The notes: a model not told the origin generated them from the sequence alone. A stretch of DNA of 64,000 nt from Streptomyces griseoviridis (GCF_005222485.1 NZ_CP029078.1:7937501-8001500), one strand, 5' to 3'; positions 46,544-55,598 are shown, counted from the stretch's first letter. Numbers and translations: made by a program.

Positions 46544-47800
46544 GTGAGACGTCGAAGCCTCCTCGCCGCCTGCGCATCCGCCGGCCTCCTCGCCGGGTGC
46601 GGACTGCTCCCGGGCGGCGAGGATCGGCGCACGGTCACCGTGTGGTTGATGAAGGGCAGCGCGCCCGAGGAGTTCCTGCGGCGCTTCACCGAGGAGTTCG
46701 AGCGCAAGAACTCCGGGCTGCGCCTCGACATCCGCATCCAGGAGTGGACCGGCATCGGCGACAAGGTGCAGGCCGCCGTGGACACCGGCACCGAGGAAGG
46801 CCCCGACGTCATCGAGGTCGGCAACACCCAGGTCTCGCAGTACGTGGAGCGCGACCGGCTGCTCGACCTGACCCTGGAGGCCCGGCTGCACTGGGGCGGT
46901 GAGGACTGGCTGCCCGGCCTCGCCGAGCCAGGGCAGCTGATGTCCCACCAGTACGGTATCCCCTGGTACGCGGCCAACCGGGTGGTCATCTACCGCAAGG
47001 ACCTCTTCGAACAGGCCGGCGTCACCGCGCCGCCGCGCGACCGGGACGCCTGGCTCGACGCCACCGAACAGCTCAACTCCGGCGGGAACCAGGGCATCTA
47101 CCTCGCAGGGCAGGACTGGTACACGCTCGCCGGGTTCATCTGGGAGGAGGGCGGCGGCCTCGCCGACGACGGGGGCGGCGGTGGCTGGCACGGCACCCTG
47201 GACACCCCGGCCGCGCTCCGCGGCATGGACTTCTACCAGCGGTTGCAGGCGCTCGGCGAGGGTCCCGTCGGCGCCGACGAGGAACACCCGCCGCAGGCCC
47301 AGGTGTTCGCGCGGGGCCAGGTCGCGCAGATGGTGGCGGTGCCAGGACTCGCCCGCACGGTCGTGGAGCAGAACCCGCAGCTCAAGGGGAAGTTGGGCTT
47401 CTTCCCGGTGCCGGGACGGCTCGCCGGGCGGCCGGGAGCGGTCTTCATCGGCGGCTCCGACCTCGTCATCCCGAACAACTCCAGGGAACGGGACGGCGCG
47501 GTCGCGGTCGTCGCCGCGCTCACCGGCGCCCGCTGGGACACCGAGCTGGCCCGCACCATGAACTACGTCCCCAACAAGAAGTCCCTCGCCAAGGCCGTCG
47601 GCGACGAGGAAGGGGTCGCCGCGATGGCCGCGGGCGCGGCCAGGGGGCAGGCCACGCCCAACTCCCCGCAGTGGGGCAAGGTCGAGGCCGACAACCCGAT
47701 CAAGGAGTACATGACGAAGGTGCTCAAGGGCGCCGACCCGGCCACCGAGGCCAAGCGCGCCTCCCGCCGGATCACCGAGACGCTGACCTCGGTGGGCTGA
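46544..47800 (+). CDS. Sugar ABC transporter substrate-binding lipoprotein (orphan)
   Basis: A 418-residue family-1 extracellular binding protein. The lipobox LLAGC places the mature N-terminal Cys at about residue 19. The fold is recognisable from VTVWLMKGSAPEEFLRRFTEEFE, PDVIEVGNTQVSQY and GIPWYAANRVVIYRKDLFEQAG. The GTG at 46544 is preceded by AGGA. No permease genes are next to it, so it works with a transporter encoded elsewhere. The DasR-like operator suggests GlcNAc or chito-oligosaccharide as substrate (inference). Confidence 0.92.
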   Translation: MRRRSLLAACASAGLLAGCGLLPGGEDRRTVTVWLMKGSAPEEFLRRFTEEFERKNSGLRLDIRIQEWTGIGDKVQAAVDTGTEEGPDVIEVGNTQVSQYVERDRLLDLTLEARLHWGGEDWLPGLAEPGQLMSHQYGIPWYAANRVVIYRKDLFEQAGVTAPPRDRDAWLDATEQLNSGGNQGIYLAGQDWYTLAGFIWEEGGGLADDGGGGGWHGTLDTPAALRGMDFYQRLQALGEGPVGADEEHPPQAQVFARGQVAQMVAVPGLARTVVEQNPQLKGKLGFFPVPGRLAGRPGAVFIGGSDLVIPNNSRERDGAVAVVAALTGARWDTELARTMNYVPNKKSLAKAVGDEEGVAAMAAGAARGQATPNSPQWGKVEADNPIKEYMTKVLKGADPATEAKRASRRITETLTSVG

Positions 47801-47837
47801 GACGGGACCGGCGTCCTGGGACATCCGGTGTCGGGAC

Positions 47838-47871
47838 GGCGCCGGGGCCGCACGTTCCCGGCCCCGGCGCC
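47838..47871. terminator. Bidirectional terminator between binding protein and egtD
   Basis: A perfect 13-bp GC stem (47838-47850 with 47859-47871) with an 8-base loop sits between two convergent genes, 38 bases from the binding-protein stop and 17 from the egtD stop. Confidence 0.65.
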
Positions 47872-47888
47872 GCCCGTCCGCCCACCGG

Positions 47889-48851
47889 TCAGCGGCAGGT
47901 GCTCAGGGACAGCGCGAACCGGCCCTCGGAGTCCGTCCACCAGTGGGCCAACTCAAGTCCGGCCGCGTCCAGTTCGGCGCTGACCCCGTCCTTCCTGAAC
48001 TTCGCGGAGATCTCGGTGCGCAGCTCCTCACCGGCCGCGAACTCCACCGCCAGGCCGAGCGCCGGGACCTTCACGGTCTGGTCGGCGCGCGAGCGCAGCC
48101 GCATCTCGATCCATTCCCGGTCGGCGTCCCAGAGGGCGACGTGGTCGAACGCTTCGGGGTCGAAGTCGGCGCCCAACTCCCGGTTGACGACCGTCAGGAC
48201 GTTCTTGTCGAAGGCGGCCGTCACCCCGGCCGCGTCGTCGTACGCCCGCACCAGCACCGCCTCGTCCTTGACCAGGTCGGTGCCGAGCAGCAGCGCGTCT
48301 CCGGGGGAGAGCAGGGCGCGGATCGAGGCGAGGAACGCGGCCCTCTCCACCGGCGGCAGGTTGCCGATCGTGCCGCCGAGGAACGCCACGAGGCGGGGCC
48401 CCGGTGTCGTCGGCAGCGCCAGGGCGGCCGTGAAGTCGGCGATGAGGGCGTGCACGTGGAGGCCGGGACGCTCCGCGATCAGCGCGTGCCCGGCCTGGGT
48501 GAGGGCGCTCTCGCTGACGTCGACCGGTACATAGGTGTGCAGGTCGGTGAGGGCGGCGATGAGGTGGCGGGTCTTCTCCGAGGAGCCCGAGCCGAGTTCG
48601 ACGAGGGTGCGGGCGCGGGTGGCCTCGCGGATCTCGGCGGAGCGGTCGACCAGGATCTCCCGTTCGGCGCGCGTCGGGTAGTACTCGGGCAGCTCGGTGA
48701 TCCGCTCGAACAGGTCGCTGCCGCGCGCGTCGTAGAACCACTTCGGCGGCAGCGTCTTCGGGGTGCCGGTGAGACCGCGCAGGACGTCGGCGCGCAGCGC
48801 CGCCTCCGTGGCGTCCTCGGGCAGGGTGCGGGTGAGAAGGAACGGGCTCAC
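47889..48851 (-). CDS. egtD: L-histidine N-alpha-methyltransferase EgtD
   Basis: A 320-residue SAM-dependent enzyme that trimethylates histidine to hercynine, the first step of ergothioneine synthesis. Marks: TLPPKWFYDARGSDLFERITELPEYYPTR-type N-terminus (about 35-63), LVELGSGSSEKTRHLI (SAM loop), VPVDVSESAL, and LGGTIGNLPP. The GTG at 48851 overlaps the egtC stop (GTGA). It is the last gene of egtABCD. Confidence 0.96.
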   Translation of the reverse strand: MSPFLLTRTLPEDATEAALRADVLRGLTGTPKTLPPKWFYDARGSDLFERITELPEYYPTRAEREILVDRSAEIREATRARTLVELGSGSSEKTRHLIAALTDLHTYVPVDVSESALTQAGHALIAERPGLHVHALIADFTAALALPTTPGPRLVAFLGGTIGNLPPVERAAFLASIRALLSPGDALLLGTDLVKDEAVLVRAYDDAAGVTAAFDKNVLTVVNRELGADFDPEAFDHVALWDADREWIEMRLRSRADQTVKVPALGLAVEFAAGEELRTEISAKFRKDGVSAELDAAGLELAHWWTDSEGRFALSLSTCR

Positions 48852-49639
48852 GTGCGGGGCTCCTTCGACGGTGCGGGTGCCGAGCCTGGGCTCGGCTCCT
48901 TGAGCTCGGTGAGCAGCAGGTCCGTGCGGCTCGCGGTGAGGAGGGTGCGGTCGGGGACCTCGCACCAGTGCGGATCGTCGTCGTACGGTTCGGACGCGAC
49001 GACGGTGCCGCGGCCGGGACCGGCCAGGTACCAGAGGGTGTCGCCCCAGGCGGTCGCGGCGACGGTGTCCGGGCCGGCCAGGAGCAGGTTGAGCCGGGCG
49101 CCGGGGGCCGCCTCGGCGACCTCCGTGACGGTGGAGGCCAGGGCGCGGCCGGGATCGTCGCCCGCCCGCAGCCGGGCGAGCACCAGCGCCCACACGAACG
49201 CCGAGTCGTTGCGGGCGTCGAGGGAGAGCAGGTCCGCCGGGGGCAGCGCGGGCACCAGCGGGGCGAGCGAGCGCGGCCAGCCGGGCACCGAGCCGTTGTG
49301 GCTGAACAGCCAGGACCCGCCGGCGAACGGCGCCGCCGCGGCCTCCCCGTCGGCGCCGGGCAGCGTGGCGTCCCGGACGGCGCCGAGCAGCGACCCGGAC
49401 CGTACGACCCGGGCCAGATCGGCGAACGTCAGGTCCCCCCAGATCGGCCCGGCCCGCCGGTACCTGGCCGGCACCGGATCGCCCTCCGCGTACCAACCGA
49501 CGCCGAAACCGTCGGCGTTGACGGTCCCGTGCCGCTGCCTGCGGGGCTGCCACGACTGCCGCAGCAGGCTGTGCGGCGGCTCCGTCAGCAGGCTGCCGAG
49601 CGCCACCGGCGGCCCCAGGTAGGCGAGATGACGGCACAT
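48848..49639 (-). CDS. egtC: Ergothioneine biosynthesis amidohydrolase EgtC
   Basis: A 263-residue class II glutamine amidotransferase-like hydrolase. Cys2 directly after the start Met (MCRHLAYLG) is the catalytic N-terminal nucleophile, which fixes the start at 49639. GFGVGWY, SHNGSV and NDSAFVWALV are further fold marks. It removes the gamma-glutamyl group from the EgtB product. Its start shares one base with the egtB stop. Confidence 0.95.
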   Translation of the reverse strand: MCRHLAYLGPPVALGSLLTEPPHSLLRQSWQPRRQRHGTVNADGFGVGWYAEGDPVPARYRRAGPIWGDLTFADLARVVRSGSLLGAVRDATLPGADGEAAAAPFAGGSWLFSHNGSVPGWPRSLAPLVPALPPADLLSLDARNDSAFVWALVLARLRAGDDPGRALASTVTEVAEAAPGARLNLLLAGPDTVAATAWGDTLWYLAGPGRGTVVASEPYDDDPHWCEVPDRTLLTASRTDLLLTELKEPSPGSAPAPSKEPRT

Positions 49640-50955
49640 CAGACGGCCGCCGAGCGCGCGGTGCGGAACCCGGAGAAGATCTGCCGCCTGATCGGGTAGT
49701 CCCAGTTGCGGAACGTGCCACGGCAGGCCACCGCGTCCACGGCGAACGAACCGCCGCGCAGCACCTTGTGGTCGGGCCCGAAGAACACCTCGGAGTACTC
49801 CTTGTACGGGAACGCCCTGAACCCCGGGTAGGGCAGGAAGTCGCTCGACGTCCACTCCCACACGTCACCGATCAACTGCCGTACGCCGAGCGGCGACTCG
49901 CCCTCCGGGTAGCTGCCCGCCGGGGCCGGCCGCAGATGCCGCTGGCCGAGGTTGGCGTGCTCGGGCCCCGGGTCCGCGTCGCCCCACGGGTAGCGCGTCG
50001 AGCGGTCGCCCGCGGGGTCGTGCCGGGCGGCCTTCTCCCACTCGGCCTCGGTCGGCAGCCGCCGTCCGGCCCAGCGGGCGTACGCGTCGGCCTCGTACCA
50101 GCACACGTGCACCACCGGCTCGTTCGCGGGCACCACCTCGGTCACCCCGAACCTGCGGCGCAGCCACTGCTTGCCGTCCCGGCGCCAGAACAGCGGCGCG
50201 GTGATGGCGGCGCGGCGGATGTGCGCCCAGCCGTCCGGCGTCCACCAGCGTTCGTCGTCGTAGCCGCCGTCGTCGATGAACGCCTGGTAGGCGCCGTTGG
50301 TGACCGGGGCCGTGTCGATGTGGAACGGCGCCACCTCACGCCGGTGCGCGGGGCGTTCGTTGTCGAGCGCCCACGGCTCGTCGGAGGTGCCCATGGTGAA
50401 CGGACCGCCGGGGACGAGGACTTCGGCCGGTCCCGTGTGCAGCGGCGCCGGTTCTGGATCGGGGGCCGTCAGCGCCGCGGGGCCGGTGCGGAGCTGGTGG
50501 GTGATCAGCATCGTCTCGTCGTGCTGCTGTTCGTGCTGGGCGATCATGCCGAAGGCGAAACCGGCCTCGGTCAGCCGGGTGCCGTGGAAGGCGGTGCCCT
50601 CCAGCACGTCGAGGGCCCGGCCGCGGACCTCCGCCGCGTAGGCGCGGGCCTCCGCGGGGGGCAGCAGCGGCAGCGAGGGGCGGGCCGAGCGCGGGTGCTC
50701 GAAGGCGTCGTAGATGCCGTCGATCTCGGGCCGTATCGCCTCCCGTCCCGCGACGGTCCGCAGCAGCCACTGCTCCTCCTGGTTGCCGATGTGCGCGAGG
50801 TCCCAGACCAGCGGCGACATCAGCGGGGAGTGCTGGGCGGTGAGGTCGGGGTCCTCGACGCAGCTGGTCAGCAGGGTGGTGCGGGCACGGGCGGTGGTGA
50901 GGGTGGCCACCGCCCGCTCCCGCAGCGCCTCGGCGTCGGGGGCGGGGCCGGTCAT
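49639..50955 (-). CDS. egtB: Ergothioneine sulfoxide synthase EgtB
   Basis: A 438-residue non-heme iron enzyme joining hercynine and gamma-glutamylcysteine. The N-terminal DinB-like domain has HIGNQEEQW and the iron-binding HX3HXE motif (QHEQQHDE, about residue 145). The C-terminal FGE-sulfatase-like domain (about 195-435) has GPFTMGT, PVTNGAYQAFI, RLPTEAEWEKAAR, GDVWEWT and KVLRGGSF. The start at 50955 overlaps the egtA stop (ATGA). Confidence 0.96.
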   Translation of the reverse strand: MTGPAPDAEALRERAVATLTTARARTTLLTSCVEDPDLTAQHSPLMSPLVWDLAHIGNQEEQWLLRTVAGREAIRPEIDGIYDAFEHPRSARPSLPLLPPAEARAYAAEVRGRALDVLEGTAFHGTRLTEAGFAFGMIAQHEQQHDETMLITHQLRTGPAALTAPDPEPAPLHTGPAEVLVPGGPFTMGTSDEPWALDNERPAHRREVAPFHIDTAPVTNGAYQAFIDDGGYDDERWWTPDGWAHIRRAAITAPLFWRRDGKQWLRRRFGVTEVVPANEPVVHVCWYEADAYARWAGRRLPTEAEWEKAARHDPAGDRSTRYPWGDADPGPEHANLGQRHLRPAPAGSYPEGESPLGVRQLIGDVWEWTSSDFLPYPGFRAFPYKEYSEVFFGPDHKVLRGGSFAVDAVACRGTFRNWDYPIRRQIFSGFRTARSAAV

Positions 50956-52262
50956 GTGGGGATGTCCTTCCCGTGAGCGCGCGCGGGGGTGCCGCGCAGC
51001 TGGTCGAGCAGTTCGTCGGCGGGGCAGCGGGCCCGCAGGACGTACCGGTCGAGGTGGGCCGCCACCGCGTCGACGACCTCGGTGGTGGCGCCGAGCCGGG
51101 GCAGCGCGCCGAGGGCCGCGGTGAAGCAGGCGACGGCGGCCTCGTGCAGCTCCGGGTCGGTCAGGGCGTACCTGGCCGCGTCGGTCCACAGCGGGTTGTG
51201 CGGCGCGGGCAGCCCGAGCGCCCGCTCCGAGAGGGGCTTCACCGCCCGGTAGGCGGTCTCGGCCGCCTCCGCGTCGTCGAACAGCGCGGCCGTGACGGCG
51301 AGCGGCACGATCCAGCCGTCGTCGCCCGGCTGTGCGTCGATCATCCGCAGTTCCAGGTGCCCGCGCGGTCTGACCGGCGGGAACAGGGTGGTGATGTGGT
51401 AGTCGAGATCCGCCCGGGTGGGCGTCCCCGATCTGGTCCACTCCCGGAAGGTGAGCCCTTCCGGGACCTCCCAGGGCCCGCTGTCGCGCCGGACGCACAT
51501 CACCGGCGCGTCGAGCACATGCCGGGCCCACGCGCCCCGCGGGTCGCCGTTGAGCGGGGGCGCCCCGGCGCGGCCCGCGCCGATCTCCGCCCACAGCAGT
51601 TGCCGGGTGGAGCGCCAGCCGGTGGGCTCGTGCCCGGCCAGCGGTGAGTTCGCGAACGCGGCCACCAGGACCGGGCCCAACTGGTGGGCCAGCCACCAGC
51701 GCCGCCCGTGGCCGAGCGGCCCCGGTTCCTCGTGGCCCGCGTCCACCGACACCTGGACGGAGGCGGAGGCGCACATCATGGCGCGGCCGGCCGGACCGGT
51801 GCGGTCGAGGCAGGCTTCCATGGCGTCGTAGCGGGGTTCGCGCAGGAAACGGCGCGGTGTGTGCCAGGGGTCGTGGCCGAGACCCACGAGGCCGAGGTCC
51901 TGCCGGGCGAGAGCCGAGCGGACGGCGTCGAGGTCGGCCGAGACGGTGGTGACGCACTCCATCAGCGACGCCGCGGGCGGCGAGCTCAGCTCCAGCTGGC
52001 CGCCGGGTTCCACGGTGAGCGCCGACCCGAGGGGGACGGAGCGCAGTGCGGCGTAGGCCGCTTCGAGTCGTTCGGCCGTCACGGGACGCCGCGGTTCGCG
52101 CAGGTCGTGGACGAGCCATTCCACTTCCACCCCGAGGACGCGGGGTGGTCCCGTCTTGAAGCAGATGCCCCTGACCAGGGCCTCCACCTCGGCTTCGGTG
52201 ACCGCGGTGCGCGGGGTACGGGGTGCCGTACAGTCGCCGGGGTCACTCAGTGCTTCGGACAT
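50952..52262 (-). CDS. egtA: Glutamate-cysteine ligase EgtA
   Basis: A 436-residue GCS2-type gamma-glutamylcysteine ligase providing the sulphur donor for EgtB. Marks: GVEVEWLVHD (about 44-53; metal and substrate acidic residues), EPGGQLELSSPP, CASASVQVSVDAG and RGHLELRMIDAQP. The ATG at 52262 has AAGGGA about 7 bases upstream. It is the first gene of the operon. No egtE (PLP lyase for the last step) is adjacent; that step must be encoded elsewhere. Confidence 0.95.
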   Translation of the reverse strand: MSEALSDPGDCTAPRTPRTAVTEAEVEALVRGICFKTGPPRVLGVEVEWLVHDLREPRRPVTAERLEAAYAALRSVPLGSALTVEPGGQLELSSPPAASLMECVTTVSADLDAVRSALARQDLGLVGLGHDPWHTPRRFLREPRYDAMEACLDRTGPAGRAMMCASASVQVSVDAGHEEPGPLGHGRRWWLAHQLGPVLVAAFANSPLAGHEPTGWRSTRQLLWAEIGAGRAGAPPLNGDPRGAWARHVLDAPVMCVRRDSGPWEVPEGLTFREWTRSGTPTRADLDYHITTLFPPVRPRGHLELRMIDAQPGDDGWIVPLAVTAALFDDAEAAETAYRAVKPLSERALGLPAPHNPLWTDAARYALTDPELHEAAVACFTAALGALPRLGATTEVVDAVAAHLDRYVLRARCPADELLDQLRGTPARAHGKDIPT

Positions 52263-52933
52263 GTCGGGATCCCTTCGGAGATTCCACCATGCCGCCGGTC
52301 CGGTTCGGCGGGGCGTCCGGGCGGCGACACTCGTCCAAGCCAAGACCTTCCCGCCGGTTCGCACAAGGGTGCGTACCCGGACGTTCCGGCTCGGTTCTGA
52401 TCGCTTCCCGGCTGTTTCGTTTCGACTTTCCCAGTCGTTCCCGATTCTTCGCGCTTGTTGTCGCTTGTTTCCAGCCGTTATTGATCGTTCCTCGGTGTCC
52501 CCGATCGATCCGGGGCCGGGAAAACGCGTTGCGTCACGCGTCCAGCATCGCCCACGATGCGTGCGTGAGCACGACGGAGGAGACCGCGCGGGGGCGCGGG
52601 CACGGCGCCCACGGGGGTGGCGCCCTGAGCGCGCGCCTGCGCGGGATCGCCCGGTAGAGGGAACAGGCCGGGCAGGCCGGAAGGCCGCGGAGTGCCAGGC
52701 GCCCGCAGGCCGCACGGTGTCCTCGCGACGGCGACAGCGACGACGGCGAGGGCGACGGCGACGCGGGCCCCCGGACGCACCGGCCGGGCGCGGAGCCGCC
52801 CCCGGACCTCGGCGGACGGGCCTCGGCTGGACGGGTGGTCCGTCCGAACCGTCGAGCGGACGAGGCCCGCGGCCTTCGACCGCGGGCCAGGGCGGACCGT
52901 CCGGACCTGCGGTCGAGCGGGCCTTCCCGGGCG
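52263..52933. other. 671-base region upstream of egtA without a confident gene
   Basis: This gap holds an AT-richer stretch (about 52370-52520) that probably contains the egtA promoter. Reading towards egtA, GGAACG occurs three times at roughly 50-base intervals (52486-52491, 52436-52441, 52382-52387), without a convincing -10 partner. A possible 32-residue peptide frame starts with GTG at 52563 (VSTTEETARGRG...) but has no good ribosome-binding site. The section 52680-52930 is GC-rich with no clear codon bias. Confidence 0.45.
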
Positions 52934-53380
52934 TCAGTTCCAGCCGTAGCGCTCCCGCAGCCGGTTGCGCACCAGGTTGAACCGGCCGCGGTCCAGGGCG
53001 CACGCCTCCCGGCGCATGCCGTCGTCGTGCAGCCGCAGCACCCGGTCCACGTCCACCCACGAGTCGCGCCCCGACCGGTCCCACGGACCCGAGCCGATCG
53101 GCACCCACTCGTGGTCGGCGTCGTGCCGCTTGCTGGACAGCTGCACGGCCAGCACGGTGCCGGCCGGCTCCCTGGCCACCACCAGGACCGGCCGGTCCTT
53201 GCCCCGCCCGTCGTTCTCCTCGAACGGCACCCACGTCCAGACGATCTCGCCGGGGTCCGGGTCGCCGTCGTGTTCGGGGGAGTACTCGGTACGGACCTGG
53301 CCGACCTCGCGGGGGTCGGCCTCGGTGGTCGCGGTGGGGCCGAAACGGCCCGGGACGTTCTCATCGGTAAACGCAGTCAC
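52934..53380 (-). CDS. PemK/MazF-like protein, without antitoxin neighbour
   Basis: A 148-residue protein whose second half carries a PemK/MazF-type SH3-like barrel (GEIVWTWVPFEENDGRGKDRPVLVVARE, then VQLSSK and VDVDRVLRL). The first 50 residues are an acidic extension (VRTEYSPEHDGDPDP) not found in classical toxins. No antitoxin gene lies next to it, so it may not act as a toxin; a house-keeping or regulatory RNA-binding role is possible. GTG 53380 is the preferred start; the frame stays open to 53422. Confidence 0.8.
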   Translation of the reverse strand: MTAFTDENVPGRFGPTATTEADPREVGQVRTEYSPEHDGDPDPGEIVWTWVPFEENDGRGKDRPVLVVAREPAGTVLAVQLSSKRHDADHEWVPIGSGPWDRSGRDSWVDVDRVLRLHDDGMRREACALDRGRFNLVRNRLRERYGWN

Positions 53381-53429
53381 GGGGGCACTGTATGAGGTGC
53401 CCCCGTGACCGCGTTCAGGCACCCGGCGG

Positions 53430-54911
53430 TCAGTCCTCCCGCACCGGTATCTTCTCCACCGCCGGCGGGACGACCCCGTTCAGCGGTGAAGTCCCGTTCG
53501 GCACCGGCTCGTTCTGGTCCATGGACGCCAACAGCTTCCGGGCCAGGCCGAGTCCGGTGCCGCCCATGGTGAGGGCCTTGGCCAGCAGCTCGGAGACGCC
53601 GTCGGCCCCGTTCAGCACCACCATGTTGTCGACCGAGCCGAACGCCGACGCCCCGGCCCGCACGATCTCCGGCCAGTTCTCGGCGAGTTGCTGGGCGACC
53701 ACCGCCTCCTGGTTCTCGGCGAGCGCGGCGGCCCGCGCCTTGATGGCCTCCGCCTCCGCGAGGCCCCTGGCTCTCGTCGCCTCGGCGTTGGCGAGCCCCT
53801 TCGCCTGCGCGGCCGCGGCCTCCGCCTCACCGGTGGCCCGGGTCGCCGACGCGCCGGCCTCGCCCCGCGTCCTGGTGGCCTCCGCCTCGGCACTCGCGGC
53901 CTGTTTGACCCGCGTCGCCTCGGCGGCCGCGGCCAGTTCGGTCTCCCGGGCCCTCGCCTCCGCCGCCGAGATCCGCGCGTCCCGGTCGGCCTCGGCCAGC
54001 GTGCGCTTCTCGTAGGCCTGCGCGTCGGCCGGCTTGCGGACATCCACCTGGAGCTGCTGCTCCCGGCGCTGCGCCTCCAGTTCGGCGACCCGTGTCTCCT
54101 GGACGACGACCTCCTGCCTGGCCCCGGCGTCGGCGAGCGGCCCGGCCTGCCGCGCCTTCGCCGCCGCGTGGTCGCGCTCGGCCTGGTAACCGGCCTGGAG
54201 GATCTCGCTGTCCCGGGTGGCCTCCGCCATCCGCGCGAACGACTGCTGCTCCGCCTCGGTGGCGAGCCGGTTCGCCTCCGCCTGCGCGATCCGCGCGTCC
54301 CGCTGGACGGCCGCCGCGTGCGGCATCGCCAGGTTCTGGATGTACCCGGTCGGGTCCTCGATCTCGTGGATCTGCAACGAGTCGACGATCAGCCCCAGTT
54401 TCTCCATCTCGGTGCCGCACGCGGCCCGCGTCTGCCCGGTCAGCTTCTCCCGGTCGCGGATCATGTCCTCAACGGTCAACCCGCCCACGATGGACCGCAG
54501 ATGACCGGCGAACACGTTGTGCACCCGCTCCGACATCAGCCGCTGCTGGTCGAGGAAGCGGCGGCCCGCGTTGGCGATCGACACGAAGTCGTCGCCGACC
54601 TTGAAGATGACCACGCCCCGCACCTTGAGCGGAATGCCCTGGTGGGTCACGCAGTCCACGTGCAACTCGGTCTCGTTCAGGTCCAGCGACAGCTTGCGCA
54701 CCGCCTGCACGCCCGGCAGCACCATCGTGCCGCGCCCGGTGACGATGCGGAACCCCATCCCCTCCTCAAGACCCTCGGTGCGGTGCTTGGAACCGGAGAT
54801 GATCAGCGCCTCGTTCGGCTCCGCGACCCGCCACATCATCTTGAACAGACCGATCAGAAAGGCGACGGCGGCAACCGCCGCGCCCGCTACGACGCCGACA
54901 AACATCGGCAT
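53430..54911 (-). CDS. Flotillin-like SPFH/band-7 membrane scaffold protein
   Basis: A 493-residue flotillin homologue. One N-terminal membrane helix (about 3-24) is followed by the SPFH domain (about 30-200; EALIISG, GGLTVEDMIRDREKL), then a long Glu/Ala-rich coiled coil (about 205-415) with repeated EAxAxR heptads, and a C-terminal segment. Flotillins organise membrane microdomains (family knowledge). A second ATG two codons downstream (54905) is equally possible. The NfeD-like gene upstream on the same strand (55057-55275) supports a flotillin/NfeD unit like B. subtilis yuaF-floT. Confidence 0.92.
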   Translation of the reverse strand: MPMFVGVVAGAAVAAVAFLIGLFKMMWRVAEPNEALIISGSKHRTEGLEEGMGFRIVTGRGTMVLPGVQAVRKLSLDLNETELHVDCVTHQGIPLKVRGVVIFKVGDDFVSIANAGRRFLDQQRLMSERVHNVFAGHLRSIVGGLTVEDMIRDREKLTGQTRAACGTEMEKLGLIVDSLQIHEIEDPTGYIQNLAMPHAAAVQRDARIAQAEANRLATEAEQQSFARMAEATRDSEILQAGYQAERDHAAAKARQAGPLADAGARQEVVVQETRVAELEAQRREQQLQVDVRKPADAQAYEKRTLAEADRDARISAAEARARETELAAAAEATRVKQAASAEAEATRTRGEAGASATRATGEAEAAAAQAKGLANAEATRARGLAEAEAIKARAAALAENQEAVVAQQLAENWPEIVRAGASAFGSVDNMVVLNGADGVSELLAKALTMGGTGLGLARKLLASMDQNEPVPNGTSPLNGVVPPAVEKIPVRED

Positions 54912-55056
54912 ACGCCCCCTTTGCCTGGTGCCCTTCCGGCACCGAACGAAGGGAGTGTGCTCCCGCGCGGGGCCGGGGAGAAGGCACCGGCCGACCCTTG
55001 TCGCAATCTTGACGCGGAAGTCCCTTGCTGTCCGCCTCACCTGGGCGGACGAGGGC

Positions 55057-55275
55057 TCAACTGTCGTACGCGGGCGAGACGTAGACGGTCCGCGGGGGCA
55101 GGTACTCCACCACCATGACCACGGTGCCCGACTCGATCCGCTCGGCGCCCTGGGCCGGGTACGCGAGGAAGTGCTCGGCCCCGCCCCGCACCCGGACGAT
55201 CACCTCACCGACGAGCCCGGGACCCACCGTGCCGGTGACCCGCCCCATCAGCCCCACCATCGACGCGTCGCCCAT
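55057..55275 (-). CDS. NfeD-like OB-fold small protein
   Basis: A 72-residue protein without membrane segments, with the beta-strand pattern of the NfeD C-terminal OB domain (MGRVTGTVGPGLVGEVIVRV, then GAERIESGTVVMVVEYLPP and RTVYVSP). Stand-alone OB-type NfeD proteins accompany SPFH/flotillin genes (family knowledge). The flotillin gene follows after 145 bases on the same strand. The ATG at 55275 is chosen because it precedes the first conserved strand. Confidence 0.75.
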   Translation of the reverse strand: MGDASMVGLMGRVTGTVGPGLVGEVIVRVRGGAEHFLAYPAQGAERIESGTVVMVVEYLPPRTVYVSPAYDS

Positions 55276-55351
55276 GGCCACAGGGTAAGGGCAGCGCGGA
55301 CGCCCGACACCGCACCGTTCCCACGGCACTGCGCCTGTCATGTCCAAACCA

Positions 55352-55380
55352 TTGACGACCCCGCACCCCACGCCTACCTT
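55352..55380 (+). promoter_or_regulatory. Sigma-70-type promoter upstream of secreted GH43-type gene
   Basis: TTGACG (55352-55357), a 17-base spacer and TACCTT (55375-55380) give a good vegetative promoter. Transcription would start near 55387, leaving a leader of about 225 bases that includes the iterons. Confidence 0.6.
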
Positions 55381-55530
55381 CTGACCGACTTCCCGAACCG
55401 AGTTCGTCATCTCGAACACCGGACGACGAACAACGAGCCCCCCGCACCCCGCGACCCCCGCACCCCATGACACCCCCGCGCGACCCCCCGCACCCCCGCG
55501 ACCCCCGCACCCCACGACGAAGCCGCACGC

Positions 55531-55598
55531 GATCACGCACGTGTTCAGATCACGCACGTGTTCAGATCACGCACGTGTCCAGATCACGCATGTGTCCA
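55531..55598. repeat. Four 17-bp iterons upstream of secreted GH43-type gene
   Basis: GATCACGCACGTGTTCA occurs at 55531, 55548, 55565 and 55582, with an exact 17-base period. The last two copies differ by one or two bases (CACGTGTCCA, CATGTGTCCA). Three copies contain the CACGTG hexamer. The array ends 14 bases before the GTG start codon. Confidence 0.88.

Noticed and set aside
52382..52491. Three GGAACG motifs upstream of egtA as ECF-sigma promoters
   Set aside because: None has a matching -10 element at 15-18 bases; similarity to SigR or SigE promoters is too weak.
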